DNA from: Takifugu bimaculatus
Lineage: Eukaryota; Chordata; Actinopteri; Tetraodontiformes; Tetraodontidae
Length of the DNA: 64,000 nt
Direction of reading: 5' to 3'
Assembly (NCBI GenBank): GCA_004026145.2
Contig: CP034984.1
Span: forward strand, 1,399,946-1,463,945
The notes below the pieces were generated by a model. The model did no database searches, was not told the origin of the DNA, and was given only the letters and a program-made list of their open reading frames with translations. The stretch's first letter is position 1. Every line of letters starts with the position of its first letter. Below, one piece after another: positions 49,341 to 63,180 of this stretch. The position numbers and the translations under genes were made by a program.

Positions 49341-52300
49341 TATGCTGAGTTTTGCAGCCCCCATCTTTCCATTTTTCCTTCTTTCGTCCTTGATTTTTTT
49401 TCCACACAAATTAGATTGTAACATTCCCCTCTTTGATTTTTAATTGATCTGTTCCTTGAAAGGGTCCTCTGGATATTCTGTAACCCTCCTCAGTGAGCAT
49501 TCGTGCGGGAACAAATCCCTGCAGCTGAGTGGAACAAGCAACTGTGGTGACATGATAGGGGTCTGCAGGGGAGATGTGGCGTGGTGTGTATTTCTCTCCA
49601 TTTCCTGCCCTTCCTCACAGTATCCCTGTTTACTTAAACACTTAATCCCTGCAAAGTGTGTCATTTAGTTTGCACGCTCTTCACTCTCCACTTTGTCCTC
49701 CATCCTCTCCCAGCGGTACAGGCTAGCATGAAGGTTGCACATCCAGGAAGGGACCCCCCCCCTTGCACTGCGTGTAAACTAGATGGCTTCCTTTCGGCAG
49801 GTGGCACACATCCAGATGTTCTCTCGATTTCCTCCGTGTGTGCATGCTCCTGCGTATGCACGCATGTATCGCTTTCTCGTGACCTCAGTGCTTTTAGCAC
49901 AGCATCGCCATTGGAGCGGTTTACACCATAATGACTTGTATTGCTCCAGGCCCTGCCACATCTGTGGTCCCCATCCTCCATTTATGTGTCTCAGTCTTTC
50001 CCTCTTTGTGTCTATGCCTTGATGAATGCTTCACATACATATTTCTCTAGTTTTTGCTTTTTTTGTGCGGGTTTAAATTTCCAGGTCAAGTTTTTTTTCC
50101 TGTGGTGCACGTGGGCTGCCCGTTACCTGGAATGTAAACTTGCACGGCTCACTTTTCCCACTTATGAATCCCTAACATGACACCCATCGGCCACAATAAA
50201 CACAGGCGTCATTCAATGTCAACAAGCTTGCGTACGGTAGTCTTGGCTGCCCGGTGGAAGGGCCGAGTGGCCGAGATGAGGCGCCAGGTCATCCCTGGCA
50301 GCACGGAGCGAGTCAAGTGTCACATGGAGTGACATGTGCTCCACCAAACAACAGCTCATCTCATTACCTACTCAGGACAGTGGGGGAGGAGAAGCCCATC
50401 CAAATGTGACCATGTGCTGACCAGGCGTTTGCTCCTGGATGCCCCTCACATCCCTTCCCTCTGGCTGTATATTGAGAGCAATGACCTCTCACTCAGACAG
50501 CGCAGCCTTCAATCGATCACATGTGACATTTGTGACATTGCATGCATCCCAGGTATGCATCTCCGTGGTGTCGACGTATCAGTCAAGCCTTCTCACGAGC
50601 AGGGCATCCATATCGCATTCCAGGTTCAGTGACACGTGCATCAGCATGATGTGTATGGTTTTTACTCAAGATAAACGCCTCTCTGTAAATGTCTCAGGGA
50701 GCCCAGTACCTCAGCCGAGGTGCTCCAGTTAACTTCATCATCTATGCAGAATGCTAATTTATGTACAGTCTCTCTGTCAAGGAAAGACGCCACAGTCATC
50801 TCTGTCTGCTGTACAGGACCAAGCTCACACACATACTGTATACCCCCACCACCACACACAGTGTCTTGTTTTCAGGTTCATTAAGCCCCAGTGTTACCCA
50901 GAGTGGCTGACAGGATGAGGAACAGCGCCGAAATCTCCGCCTGCAGGTATCCATTGACATTATCATTGGGAAAAAGCCTCTCTCGTCAGTGCCCTTGTTA
51001 CGGCTCGAGGGGGGACCACTAATTAGAGAGAGACGAGCACCGCTTGAGAAGACCATTACATCCATGCGGACCGGAAAGCTTAAAATACCTGGAATATCAG
51101 CAGACTCTCGGCATCCTCTGGCTGCTTTGCTGCCAGGGGCGTCTTATGAATCGCATAAAAATATATGGTGAAAGAGATGTTGAGATAGACAGAAATGAAG
51201 GGCAGACGACGTCAGCTAATTTGAAAGGCTTTGCGAAAACTATATTCCAGCTAGAAGCAACGATCCAGCTGTCAGTGAATGTACTCGACATGTTATTACA
51301 GTAGAATAGATTTATCCTAAATGCATGCACATCATATCAATCTGAATGCATAACATCAAGATTTCTGGGTTAGGGATCCATCTGAATTCACTGGAAGCGG
51401 CTGGTCCACTGGAGATCATTCAGCCTGCAGTTTTTTTTCATGCATGTTGGCTTAACTGCTGGTTTGGGCCCTCTTGTGAAACATGAGTAAGTTCCAGTAT
51501 TTAACCCCACCGTACTAATTCATGCACCGTGGCATAGGGTGCTTCATCATCTGCTCTTTGGGGAGAGACAGTCATCTCATTAGGCGGGATCTAATGAAAT
51601 GCAAGGATAGACTTCTTAATTCTGTAGATGGCTGAAACAAAAATCCAGCATAAATCCTGCACTCCTCTGTGGCCGTGTAAATCGTGGCTGGCCGGAGGAG
51701 GGAGGCAACTCGACGGTGAAGGTGATAAAAGAGACGAGATTGAGGTTGCTTTGTGCTCATAATGCGAAAAATTGTTTCTAACTGCAGCACTTGTGGGTTT
51801 ATAGTTTTTTTCTGATCTTCCAGAATTTGTGACATATAAAATGATCCTGATTTTGTAGTTGGTATTTACTGACCTTTAAAATCTACATTGTAGGAGGACT
51901 GTTCCCGATGTTCTCTTCTGTGTTCGCATTTCTCTTGGTCACGGAAATCCTGAGTTCAGATTGGCCCAGACTGACAGAAATAGTTCCGACAAAGTCCCTC
52001 CCCTGTTCCAGCCTCAAGCCAGATAAAATATGGTAAATCCCTTTTGAATGTACGGCAGCAGCAGCAAGGCGGAAGCGAATTGAGGGCGTACTGATGACTC
52101 TTACTGGCAAATGTACACGTTCATTTCCAGTCAGTGGCTGCTGGGCCCGCAGACGACAGCCACCAGAAGAGCCCATCATCAACAGCACGTTGCAGAACAT
52201 TAACACCATAATTTACATAAAATTACTTACATACTGTTGTAGTAATGTAATTTGTTTGACCAGTGCTGTGCAACTGTGAGGAATAGATTCATGCAGGCAC

Positions 52301-54539
52301 CACACAGTGTACTCTTCCACATGGCTAATTTTTTCATACATAAAGAAAAAAATGACTCTGTATAGCTCATACTTCCATTTACTACCCCCACTTCTTAAAG
52401 AGGAAACATTAACCTGAGGACCTGGGTGCATATATACTTAATCCATGTGTGGTCTCGAATGTGATATTACAGGGTAAATATTAAGCTACTGTCGAAACAC
52501 ATCAACAAAAAAAACACCATCAGTTGTTTGTGGGATCTATAATTTCTTGTGGAAAAACTTCAGAATTCTTCATTCAAATGGATGTTTCAGTTTAGGATGC
52601 ATCAGTCTATGGTAACCTGAGAGTCAATCCGGTTGGTTCCCTCTAGTAATTGGCCAGGATTTCCTCTAAGTGCAAAGATGCAATGGCAGGTCTCCACTAT
52701 GGCTTCAGGGCACTGTTACTTTACAAATCTGGTGTGCAGGTGTCTGCAGCTTTATGGACTGGGCTGTAAAGCGTTCCAGGATGGCTTCAGTGGGAGAGTG
52801 TTACAGTCTGCTCTGCCACTATCAGGACATTGACCTGCCTGCTCCTTTGGGGCTACACTGTTTTTCAGGCAGTGGTCTTCAACTCCCCATTATATTGACA
52901 TAAAAAGTTCAACAATCAGTTAAAACCATCTTTGTGCAGGGCTGTTCCAGCCTCTGAACTGCTGTATAGTTGCCTATAGACTGTTGCTACCTCTCCTGAC
53001 AATCATTCATCCCTTTTTTGTTGTATTTGTCTTCCCACTCTCCCAGTTTAAACTCTATTTTAAATTATTGTAACTCCCATGCTCGCCCCTCTGTGCCAGT
53101 GCTGCCAAGTAGTGGATCTGGCATAATCCTACATAAAGTCCAGTCAAATATCACTTATCTGTCATCAGGTTAAATCACTGATGCGTCTGTCAAATGCTGC
53201 AATGCAACTGTAACAGGGCAGCAGCAGCTTTGGAAATGATGTTTCTGTGAGCTACACAGAAAGAAACTACACATCCTGCAGTCAACCGGATGTAGCGCCA
53301 TTAGCTGGGACATGACACGCATACATTGCATGAAGCGGTGGCCTGTTCAGCAGAGCGCCGGGTCAGGATGGCGACATCAGACTCGTTATTTCCAACTGGC
53401 ACTCGGCAATACTCCATCAAATCCAAGCCTTTTCCCAGATTAAATCAGAGAAAAGAGCAAAGAAAGTTCGAGCTAGCATCATAATAGTAGAATCTACAAA
53501 CTCTCTTTCAGGTCTTTTTACTTGCACAGTCCAAGAACATCCTAACTCCAAGTTTCCACACTTCATATGCTTTCTCAAATACAATGAAACAACAAAAATA
53601 AGATGATTTATCATTTGTTTGCTCATCATGGGCAACAGCAGCGCAGCACGTGCACCCCTCCCCTCCCTCCATGCGGGACAGTACGTGACACGATAATACA
53701 TTCAATCCACAGCCTGTTTTCTGAATGGATTCTTTGAACTTGACAATTACGGCGGCTCTTATTCAACATCAACCATGGCTGACCTGACAGGAGAGCTGTC
53801 ACCACTCCATGGCCGTCTGCTGTTAGTTTTAACGCAAGACCCCCAGCATGACAGGAAAAAAACATATCCACTACCTCTCCCACAGAAAAGAACTTAATGT
53901 CCTATTCACCCCTCTGCCCTGCATCATTTTGAAAATTGCTCAATCATTTCTTTTCCTCCTGTCCTTGTGACATATTATTATATATTGTTTCGGGGGGGGG
54001 GGAAAGCATTTTCTGTCATTGCTATTAGAAATATGAAAGTTTAGGGGGGAAAGGACAGAGTGTCTCCAATGTAAAAGAACATTTGGGGGAAGAGGTGAGG
54101 CTAAAAAGCGACTGAAATGCTGTAATTATTTGAAATAGTCTGCTAATGTGTATTATCATGTCATTAAATGTAAATGAGATGGAGCTAAAAGACCCAGCCG
54201 AGGACTTGGCTCGCTTCACAACCAAGTGAGGCAGATAAATAAAACGAGAAATGTCAAGGCGAGCCGCACTAACTTATTTTGCAGGAACATAAACATTTAA
54301 TAAGCTGACCAACCTATGACAATGAAATGCAGCGTAGTTAGCGGCGTGACACGATTACAAAGACCTGCAGCAACTTATCAAACCTTGGAAACTGCTGCTG
54401 GCAACTGGATAAATAGAGGGCGGATGGTGGAAGCGATTTAGTGGGAAGACCCGAAGACTGCCTTGACTGAGACTGTGCTTGTGTGTGCCGTGCACGCATG
54501 GGGTCTGAACTTACACTCGCGCTGGATCCCCGACGTGAG

Positions 54540-54740
54540 CGAGCATCATTCCACTTCAGCTGCTTAATAAGGCTGTCTGGGCCAGCAGTTCCTATTGGCC
54601 CCCCAGCCCTGTTATCAGAAACATTAAGCTGAATATTAATGGCCTGGCCCGAGATGCATGCCATTAAGCCCGCTCGGCCATTTCTCTCTGTCCTCTTCCC
54701 CAACCACCGTACAGAAATTAATGAATCGTAGGCAAAGTCG
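54540..54740. promoter_or_regulatory. Candidate regulatory block upstream of meis2
   Basis: Unique DNA with GCTTAATAAGG, TTATCAGAAACATTAAGC, GAATATTAATGGCC and GATGCATGCCATTAAGC. It lies inside the longest frame of the intergenic region, whose translation is not protein-like. Conservation untested. Confidence 0.3.
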
Positions 54741-56646
54741 CGAGCACAAAAGAGCGGCAGTGGGAGAGATATGAGGGGGCTTGGTTGGTGGCTATTTCTC
54801 AAAAAAGCAGGAGATGAATATGAGCAGAAATGCAGGACGTCATGTGTGGGCAGAAAGAAAACGGAGAAAAAGAGTGAGGCGGCCAACATCCCAAAATAGA
54901 TTCCTTCAGTTGTTGTAATTCTCTTAAATTGATATCTTAAAATACCAGCCGAGCCTTTTCTCTTGCTCAAATACAGAAACAACAAAAGTGATTTGGCATT
55001 GATTTATTCATCGCTGTTTCCTCCGGCTGGAGGTTTACTTTTGAAATTGAAGAGCGAGATGGGAAAGCACTTATTACTCCCCAACCGCACTGCTGGTGCA
55101 GCCTAAGCAAAGTGAGCTGTTAACGGATATAATTTGTGTAGAATGGCCAGAGGAGCGCTTTTGATATGCAGAGGAGCTGACCTCTGGACTGCCACTTTAA
55201 TTGGGTTTTTAATTTTCCAGGCCATCTGACAGTATCAAACAGGATCTGCGAGCTTTGTCTGGCTGATTGGAACCACCGTGACAGGGCGAGCCCGGCGCTC
55301 TCTACGCTTTTCACGAGAGGGTGGACAGCAGAAAGGAAAGACAAAAAAGGGAGCAGAAAAAGGGAAGTAAAAGCACGCAAGCCAGGAGTTTGGACGGCTT
55401 GGGTTGGAAATATGCCTTAATGGTGAGGACGGGGGTGTGGTATTGTATAGGGCAGAGGCTGAGACAGAGCTGCTGATGGGATACCACCCTCAGAGACGGG
55501 TAGACAAGTGCAGGCTGTCGAAATAAAGGTTGTCACTGCTGACTAGCAACAGCACACAGAGGACCAACGCAGATTTCAGTCACTTGCAAAGACGCAGCGC
55601 CTCTAAGCAGCACGCTAACGAAAGGCCTGAAAGTAGTCAACTTTAACTATCAGTTAAAGTGTCGCTAAAATTGGCAATTTACGGCAGTAATGGGTTGTCT
55701 TAGCAGGAAAAATGCATGGAAATATATAAAGGAAGGGGAACACTTATCAACCCCCACCAACCATCACAATTATCACCTGCTCCAGTCCATCAGGCTCGCT
55801 ATCATCACACAGTTGAGAGTCCGTCTTTGTGGTTCTTGGACAGGAGCTCCAACTGGTGCCTGTTTGTTCAATCAGCAAGACCACACAAAGAGTTTCAGCC
55901 CTCTAATCTCCTAACCAAACAAGACGGCAATTACACAGGCCGATAACTAGTGGACGTTTTCATCGGCAGTGACAGTGCTGGCACAGAAGAGTATCTTTTG
56001 TAGACAGAGGCAGAGAAGAAGACAGAGAGGAACACTGGAGTCTTGTGTGGGGAGAGGCTGCTACTCAGAATACACAAATGCAACTGTGACACGCTCACAA
56101 ATGAACAGACGGGACAAAAAGGCAGCAGCTCAAACCTACCAGCACTTACGGACTAACTGAGGCAGCTTGACACGCTGATGGAATTCATTTGGTGCTGATT
56201 TTCAGTATTGAATATTTGACTCCGATTGTGACGACTGCGCTTTTAAACTCCATAAAATCCCGCTGAAGTTCAACGACTGTGACTCACGCCCTCGCTAACC
56301 GCCGAAATGTGAATGAAATCGACGGACAGGATCATCGCTTAGGATTAAGCCGGTTCCTTGACGTGCATTAGACAAATGTAGCTATTTTTCACGAGCGGTG
56401 GAATACATTACAGTTGAGATTGAGAGTAATGTACCTCTCGTGGCACCGCCGAGATTCCTCAACCTTTAGTCATTAAGAAGTGGGAACTTTTCCACCTTTT
56501 CCTTAAAGTTCACGCTCTCATTGAGGCTGAGTTACTCCACCCAAATGTACTTGTGAAAAATGCCTTCCATGACAAAAACCCCTTTAAAAGGTGCAGTGAA
56601 TGTATTTGTGCACGTGTTTGCCATACAGTTAAAACTGCACGCATAA

Positions 56647-56651
<5 letters not shown>

Positions 56652-56720
<69 letters not shown>
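56652..56720. repeat. (CA)34 microsatellite
   Basis: The longest perfect CA run in the window, 69 bases, likely polymorphic. Confidence 0.97.
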
Positions 56721-56723
<3 letters not shown>

Positions 56724-58853
56724 CATGCCAGAGTGATGCCCCTCAAAGTCACGCTCACGCGCACACACACGTACATGCTCTGGAATCTCATTAGGGCCTT
56801 TGTTAATTGCAGCAGACAAATGCTAATGGTTCAGGCAACAAAGCAGCTGTGTGTATGAAAAATGAGAATCCACAAAGTAATTATTACATCCAATATTAAT
56901 TTAATTATAGCATTTTGTGCGATACAGTAATTTAGGCTTTTTTACCCCCCTTTTTTCTAATCACACACACTCTTGAAATAAATTAGGAGTTACAGAGGCA
57001 CAGGGGAGCTGAGGAGTTCTCTGAGGACTCACGGGGGGGAGTCTGGGAATTTCACATTTAAATTAAAACACTACGCTCTCATCAAATGCAGCGGTGGCCG
57101 AAAAACTGTTGGGACGTTTCTGTGTTTATGCTTTACGACAGCAGAATGCTTTGTTTTTTCCCGCCTGGTGGCCACATTTTGACTTCTCTGATGAGGGAAC
57201 CCGGCGGGACCGTGTCTGTCAGTGCCCGGGCTGCGTCTGAATCCAAATTGAATTGTTAATCACCTCTCTTGGGCTCGCTTTTGCCCCTCCTGCGAGCTCA
57301 GGAATGTAATTGCAGTTGGTCGGTACACAATCAGCTGCCGCGGAGTCGGTGCTTTTACAGACAGCCGACGAGGGAGCTTTTGTTTTTATCTTCAGATTCC
57401 AAAGTCAGGTTCTTTTTATCTGGCGGGGTGCACACAAAAGCCAGTTTGATTGGCAGTGAGTTCGCCAGAGAAGTTTGTCAGATGGAGGCTTCTTCAGGGG
57501 CACAATTTCTTCTGCAGCTCTCTTTTAAACACACCTAAATGGCGCACTGCTACGTCTCAAAGATACAGTTTCTGCCTCGTCCTGTGGTGTGCGTGTCAGG
57601 CTTTTTCTCACTCTCCTCTTTTTTTTTACATTCACACGTTTTAATAAAGCAGAACATCTCTCCTCCGGACACAGCGAGGACGGACAGCTGTGCCGGTGGT
57701 CGAGGTGAAAATCGACCCCAGGACATGTCAAGAGTGAGAGCGTCCTAAAATTAGAAGAGAAAACCTGGGTATCTGTGAGGGAAAGAGAGGGAGGGAGAGA
57801 GGGGAGGGAAGGAGCACAGACGGGTGGAATGAGGTGTTAGAAAAGCATGTCGAACCCCTGACCGGTTACTGTACAACAGTCCCCTGAATCACCAAGGGTT
57901 ACGCCTCAGGAAGTAGCTTCCTGGAGTCAAAAGTGCAGCAGTATTTATGCAATAACATCGTCTCATTCCAACATCCTCTGCTGATCTCTGGCACGGCTTC
58001 TCATGACAGAATTTTACCAAAAACTGAGATGAAATTTCACTGGAATCATTTCACTCATCCGTTAACATCACAAATCCTCCACCTTGTGCTTTATTTCGGA
58101 TTTCCAACTGTCCCTCGGCTACAAGATTGGAAATGTGTTGAAATCTGCTCAAACTGTACAATGAACCATAATGTGGTGGAGCTATTGTCCTGACTGGGAC
58201 AGGAAACAGGTCTGCTGGTTTCTGTTCACAATACCTTCCAATAGGTGAAAGAGACACCGATAATCCTCACAAACAATCAGATTTAGAAACTAAATGACGA
58301 GCAGGGAGCAGGGCTACAACACTGGTGGAGACTAATGGTCAAACATAAAGCTTTGAAGGGAAACTCCAGATCCCTTCTGAAGCAAACGACGTCAATTTTT
58401 CATGAACTTGTCCGTACTCCCCGATGCTCCCTCCAGGACCGATATTGCGCCATTATTCACCCACCTAAGTAGAAATAAATTGATGGATTATCATTTGAGT
58501 TTATTCAATGGCTCAAACCTTATGGAAGGAGAAAGGAGCAGTCCTTGCCATTTAGGTTAATGGTTAAAAATGTGTATGAGTGTTTAATGTGCCCGCAGTG
58601 TTTGCTCTGTAGGGGTCTCGGGAGTGGAGGAGGAAGATGGCTGTTCTGGGTCACCGAGGTGGGGACGGCGAGCGCTTAGTCGATTAGCCAAAGTCTTTTT
58701 AACCACGTCAGTACCGCCTGTCAGCCAGGCTGGCTGGTGGGTTTGGGCACACTTAGGCTTTTTTTGTTGTCCCATTATTCCGCTCGATGACTGAGATAAT
58801 AGGTAAAGCTTTTTTTCTTTAGACACTCCCACCCCCCCCCCACCCACCCCATG

Positions 58854-58892
58854 CACACACACACACACGCACGCACGCACACACACACACAC
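58854..58892. repeat. CA/CG microsatellite
   Basis: CA run interrupted by CACG units, next to a C-rich tract (58831-58850). Confidence 0.9.
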
Positions 58893-59979
58893 GCCCTTTC
58901 TGGTTCCTTTAAAAGTCCTGTTGTTTCTTCATCATTTTCTTTCTCTCTCTGATTTCTCCTTTTGTTATTTGATTTTACAGCGTTTTCTGCCGTCTCAGCA
59001 TTTGTTTGACGTGGAAATATTTCAGTATTGATCCTCTTTCCCTCATTTCCCTCAAATGGCACTCTTATTAACTGTAACATGTAACAACAGACAGGGTCCC
59101 TCTTTGACCTCAGAGGTCCCTCCTGTTGAGAAACAGTCAAACATGTCAGCACGTCCGCAGACGTGCACACGCAAGCACGGCATCTTTGAGCTCACAAGAG
59201 GTTTTCGTGTAGTGACAGATGCACTGTCGAAATCTAAGCCGTAATTAAAATCTGTTGCTGTTCAAACTGTTTTTATTACTTCTAATGGTCATGTGACCTT
59301 GGGTGTCTTTAGCAGGTTGGTGTGGAGTGCAGGCCGCCAACAGTCAACATGCAGTAATGCAGCCTCATTGGCATTAATTACAAAAATAGTTAATCACTTA
59401 AATACACAAATACACAAACCCTGACATAGATCTCAGGCCCAGACTACATATGTTGAGGGATTTACAAACAAGGTGCTTTAGGGTTAAGTGGTGCAGCCCC
59501 TCCCTCCCCCAGTACCCCTTGCAGTGTCTGATTCTTCATTTGCATTTGTATAAACCCAAATAAGAAGATTTGAAGAGATAAAAGTAAAGGACAGTTAAAT
59601 CTGATAACACACGTATGGTGTGGTTCAGTCTGGTCCAGTCAGTTTTAGCTTTGCTCCAAACTGCGAATGCAGGATAAAGACATGTACATAAATCCAATAT
59701 AAGGGACCTCAGCTGTGTATAAAATCATCAGGTCTGCTTCTTATTATTACATTTTAGATTTTTCACGTTGGATAATGACCGTTTTTATGAATAGAGATTT
59801 TCCCTCATTTACTTTTGCTGTGATCTGTCAAATCTTGTATTTAATTACAGCTGACAAAGATCAATCAAAATGAACTGTAGGGTTCAGGTAGGGTTGAAAG
59901 GTCAGCTGGTGATTGGTGTTACAGGAAAAGTGAACCAGACCTACCAGATACTGATATCATCATGTTTGGAGGGGACCTT

Positions 59980-60260
59980 CACGTGACCCCGGCATGCCAT
60001 TAGGGACTACACTGATAGATGTCCTTATCTTTCCCTGCAGCTTCCCTGCAGCTAACTGACAGCGCTGGGAACTGTCAATCACCGCTGACATGTGACGTCT
60101 CACTCCGCCAGGAGTTGGGACGGCAATAGACGAATCACTTCTAAATGACAAATCAGTGTCGCGCCGGCGCTTTATCACCGTTTTGTCCCGAGATATGTCC
60201 CCGCCGATTGAAGATAAAATGCTTAGGTGTGATATTTGTGATTTCCCCCCACCTGATTGT
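59980..60260. promoter_or_regulatory. Candidate regulatory block with MEIS-site cluster and PBX-MEIS site
   Basis: Within 45 bases: TGACAG (60057-60062), a perfect PBX-MEIS site (plus strand CTGTCAATCA, 60072-60081), TGACA (60086-60090) and the CRE half TGACGT (60093-60098). A tandem 11-base duplication (TTCCCTGCAGC twice, 60031-60052) lies just before. Conservation untested. Confidence 0.38.
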
Positions 60261-61989
60261 TGCTTTCGAAATGTCCCCACTAAAGTGAACTTTAAAGCAA
60301 CGGATAACCAAAAACCCTGTGAGGCTACTGTATGACTTCACAAACAGGTGTCTTATTGGGAGATTCATTTCGGTTAACTGGTGATGATTGAGCGATGATC
60401 TTTGTTCCTCCTTTCACCGTGAAACTGACAGCTTCGGTGACCTCGTCTTTTTTCCTCCACCCAACCCGGCTGCTTCCTTATATGGTGAAGTATAATGATA
60501 CACGCTGTAAAGTCTGTGTAAGCACTGCCTTCAGACACTAAAAGTGACCCTCAGCAGTGTAATGGGGCCATATTCTTCCTGGCATTGTGAAAAGGTGAAA
60601 AAAGAAAACAATTTATAACTCTTTGTACTGCCACTTAAACACTCCCATCACCGCTTTATTTGCTCTGAAAGAGGAAGCTTATATTTTCAGTGTTTCTCAA
60701 AGAAAATGGGTGCCTTGAAGAGGGTGAAGAGAAGGTTAAGCTGTAGGTTTTTGCTCCGTAGGTGTTTGCATGTTTGCTTGGAGCAAGGATTAACGCTGGG
60801 CACAATGAAAACATAATGACGGTGTAGATATATGGAACCTATAAAGGATTACACAGTATATATGGCTGCCGGTGTTACGCTTTCTCTGTAAACTAAAAAC
60901 AACCTTGTTCATCTCAATGGAGATGTGATTAAAATAGTTAAATGCTGACACTGGTGGCTCACAAATTTCAGGATTAATTTGTCTAAGAGCTGGACATGAA
61001 TATTGCTTGCAACCCTAGCCGTTTGCTCGCCACCAATCGGACTCATTTACATTTTATTTTAAACATACTTAACGTGCAAAACAATATGCTCAAATCCTCA
61101 GCACGTGCAGCCAGCCGTCCTTACAGTTTTCCGATGTCTTCTCTTGAAATTTGCCACGTTTGTGAAAGAGTGTTGCTCTAAGGTGTTAGTGACTTGAGTC
61201 GGTCCCTGTTTGCATCAGTGCACCGTCAATGTCACATCCTCTGACAGCATGTTAAAACATCTTTGTTTCGCACTGAAAATGCTTTAGAAGTGACCACGTA
61301 TCGTGCGTCATCCTCCTCTGTTGTGAGCTGTAGCCCCCTTTGTCATCCGCGATGCATTAAGAGGATCTAGCTTCTGGGTTAAAGTTGCTTCTTTTAAATA
61401 AAAGCTCATTTCAATGATGAAGTGTAGAGGCGTAGATGCAAAGAAAACATATCCATTGGATATTCAACAATTATTTAAAATATTGCAAGTATGGTCTTTT
61501 ATTAAACTCCAAGAAAAGTTCCAAGAGTGCCAGCAGACTGAAAGAAGATTGGTGGAGAGGGGAAAAAAGGGATCATCTTAATCAGGCCCTCGCTTCTGTT
61601 CGCCACCGGCAGTAGTAAACCCCAATAAGCTCTAACATTGCATATTAACTTTTAAATCTACAAGTTATGGCAGTGTTTTACACGTGGGCATTTCAAGCTC
61701 CCTCGTCTCCAAAAGCAGGTTTAATTCTTAGGAAAGGCATATTCTCTTCTGTGCTCATAAAGATTACGCTGGAAGTAAGAAACCCAGGAGCCACTGGTAT
61801 TAGGAGAGCCGGGAAATTACATATTCTTTGTTCAGTAAGTGCCTGGACTATTAATCGACCAAAGCAGACCGGACTGGGAGTGGAGTGAAAGCCCTGTAAA
61901 GCCTACACGTTCATCTGTGAGACGGAGAGAGAGAGGAGGAAGAGAATATGGTAAAACAGAAAGCTCTCTGCTATCAGCCGTTCTTGTGT

Positions 61990-62690
61990 GTTTATAGCAA
62001 AGATATTTATTCAATTTCTGAACTCCAGGGATGGGGAATGATAATCCATTAAACGTCTGCACACACCTTCCACGACGCCGTTGCCTCATTAAAATATGCA
62101 GATTAATTTGCGGCCGGTTCTGGGTGTGATTAGAGCGGTTGGATGGGGCGCTCGAGATTCTCATATTTGTAATCCTCTAAATTTAACAGCGAATGAGGCC
62201 TTGTCAATTAAAACGGGATGAAATGATGGGGAAGAGTCAGATTCATCTTCATCTTCTTGTTTCACGCTCGAGGGGCCGCCGAGTTATCATTTACAGGGCT
62301 TCAGATAATTGGCAGCAGTTTTGTCGAGCACCTCCGATTTTTGTATTCTGTGACCTGATAGCGACTCAATACGCTTCGGCAAAGTGCAGGCGGGCTTTTG
62401 TCAATTACGTGCGTCGTGGCGCGGAAAAAATATCATGTCACTCCAGATGAGAGAGCGAAGCAAAGGAGAATAAGATCTTCTGGAATTTAATGGCATTTGG
62501 GTCATTTTGTTCAGAGGTGATTGATTTACAGTCTTTGTTCTTTTTGCATCTTTTCTTTTCCAATTAATTGGTCTTTGGCAGAACTTTGATTTCAAGTGCA
62601 GAGTCCTTCTTTACCAAGCTGGCAATAAAGCTTTTCAAGTCCTGTTTAAATGGCAGATATTTTGCCCTTCAGTGGTAGCCATTAGTGACA
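61990..62690. promoter_or_regulatory. Candidate regulatory block, long, upstream of meis2
   Basis: About 700 bases of unique DNA with ATATGCAGATTAATTTGCGG, TTGTCAATTAAAAC, TTTTGTCAATTACGTG and TGATTGAT (62518-62525) running into TGATTTAC. It has the most extended homeodomain-word content in the distal part. Conservation untested. Confidence 0.35.
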
Positions 62691-62749
62691 GTCAAAAGGA
62701 ATTATAGTTTCTGATGCTAATTTCTGCTTGAATTCATATTTGCCAGGTG

Positions 62750-63180
62750 ATATTTGTGACTTTTGTTCTCTATAACTTAGTCACTCTGGTCCCATCGAGT
62801 CAATATTGCACATTAACGATAATCTCAGGCTTTAGTCTCTTCGTATCGACAGCCGGCCATTCTTCCTCAACCTTTGACTGAGCTCAGTGAAACAATGGAA
62901 CAATGATCTGACAATGAGGTTTCCAAACAAAAAAAACCTCTTTGTCACACAATAACGTGATTTGGGTTAATTAAATCTGAACTAATAGGCACTGATTGAG
63001 CCCCGTATTTGACTCAAATCAAATTAGCTGCGCCTTCAGATGATGTTCGCCACCACATGACGGTGGTATGGGGAGGTCGCGCAGGTCTCCAAAACAGGTT
63101 TGGATCGATCTGTGCAGAGGAAGTTATTTCCTGCTGGAGCCTTAATCAATATGGCGAAAGGTAAGTCACACCGTGCAAGC
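62750..63180. promoter_or_regulatory. Candidate regulatory block with SOX-site cluster
   Basis: Three ACAATG cores in 26 bases: AACAATG at 62891-62897 and 62899-62905, GACAATG at 62910-62916. They fit SOX-type sites spaced 8 and 11 bases. CATTAACGATAATC precedes. Conservation untested. Confidence 0.3.

Noticed and set aside
54338..54985. 215-codon minus-strand open frame in the gene desert
   Set aside because: The translation is a mix of low-complexity and unrelated stretches with no recognisable domain and no splice context; it is better explained as unique regulatory DNA open by chance.
56532..56858. Frames rich in Val-Cys or Thr-His
   Set aside because: Direct translation of the (CA)34 microsatellite.
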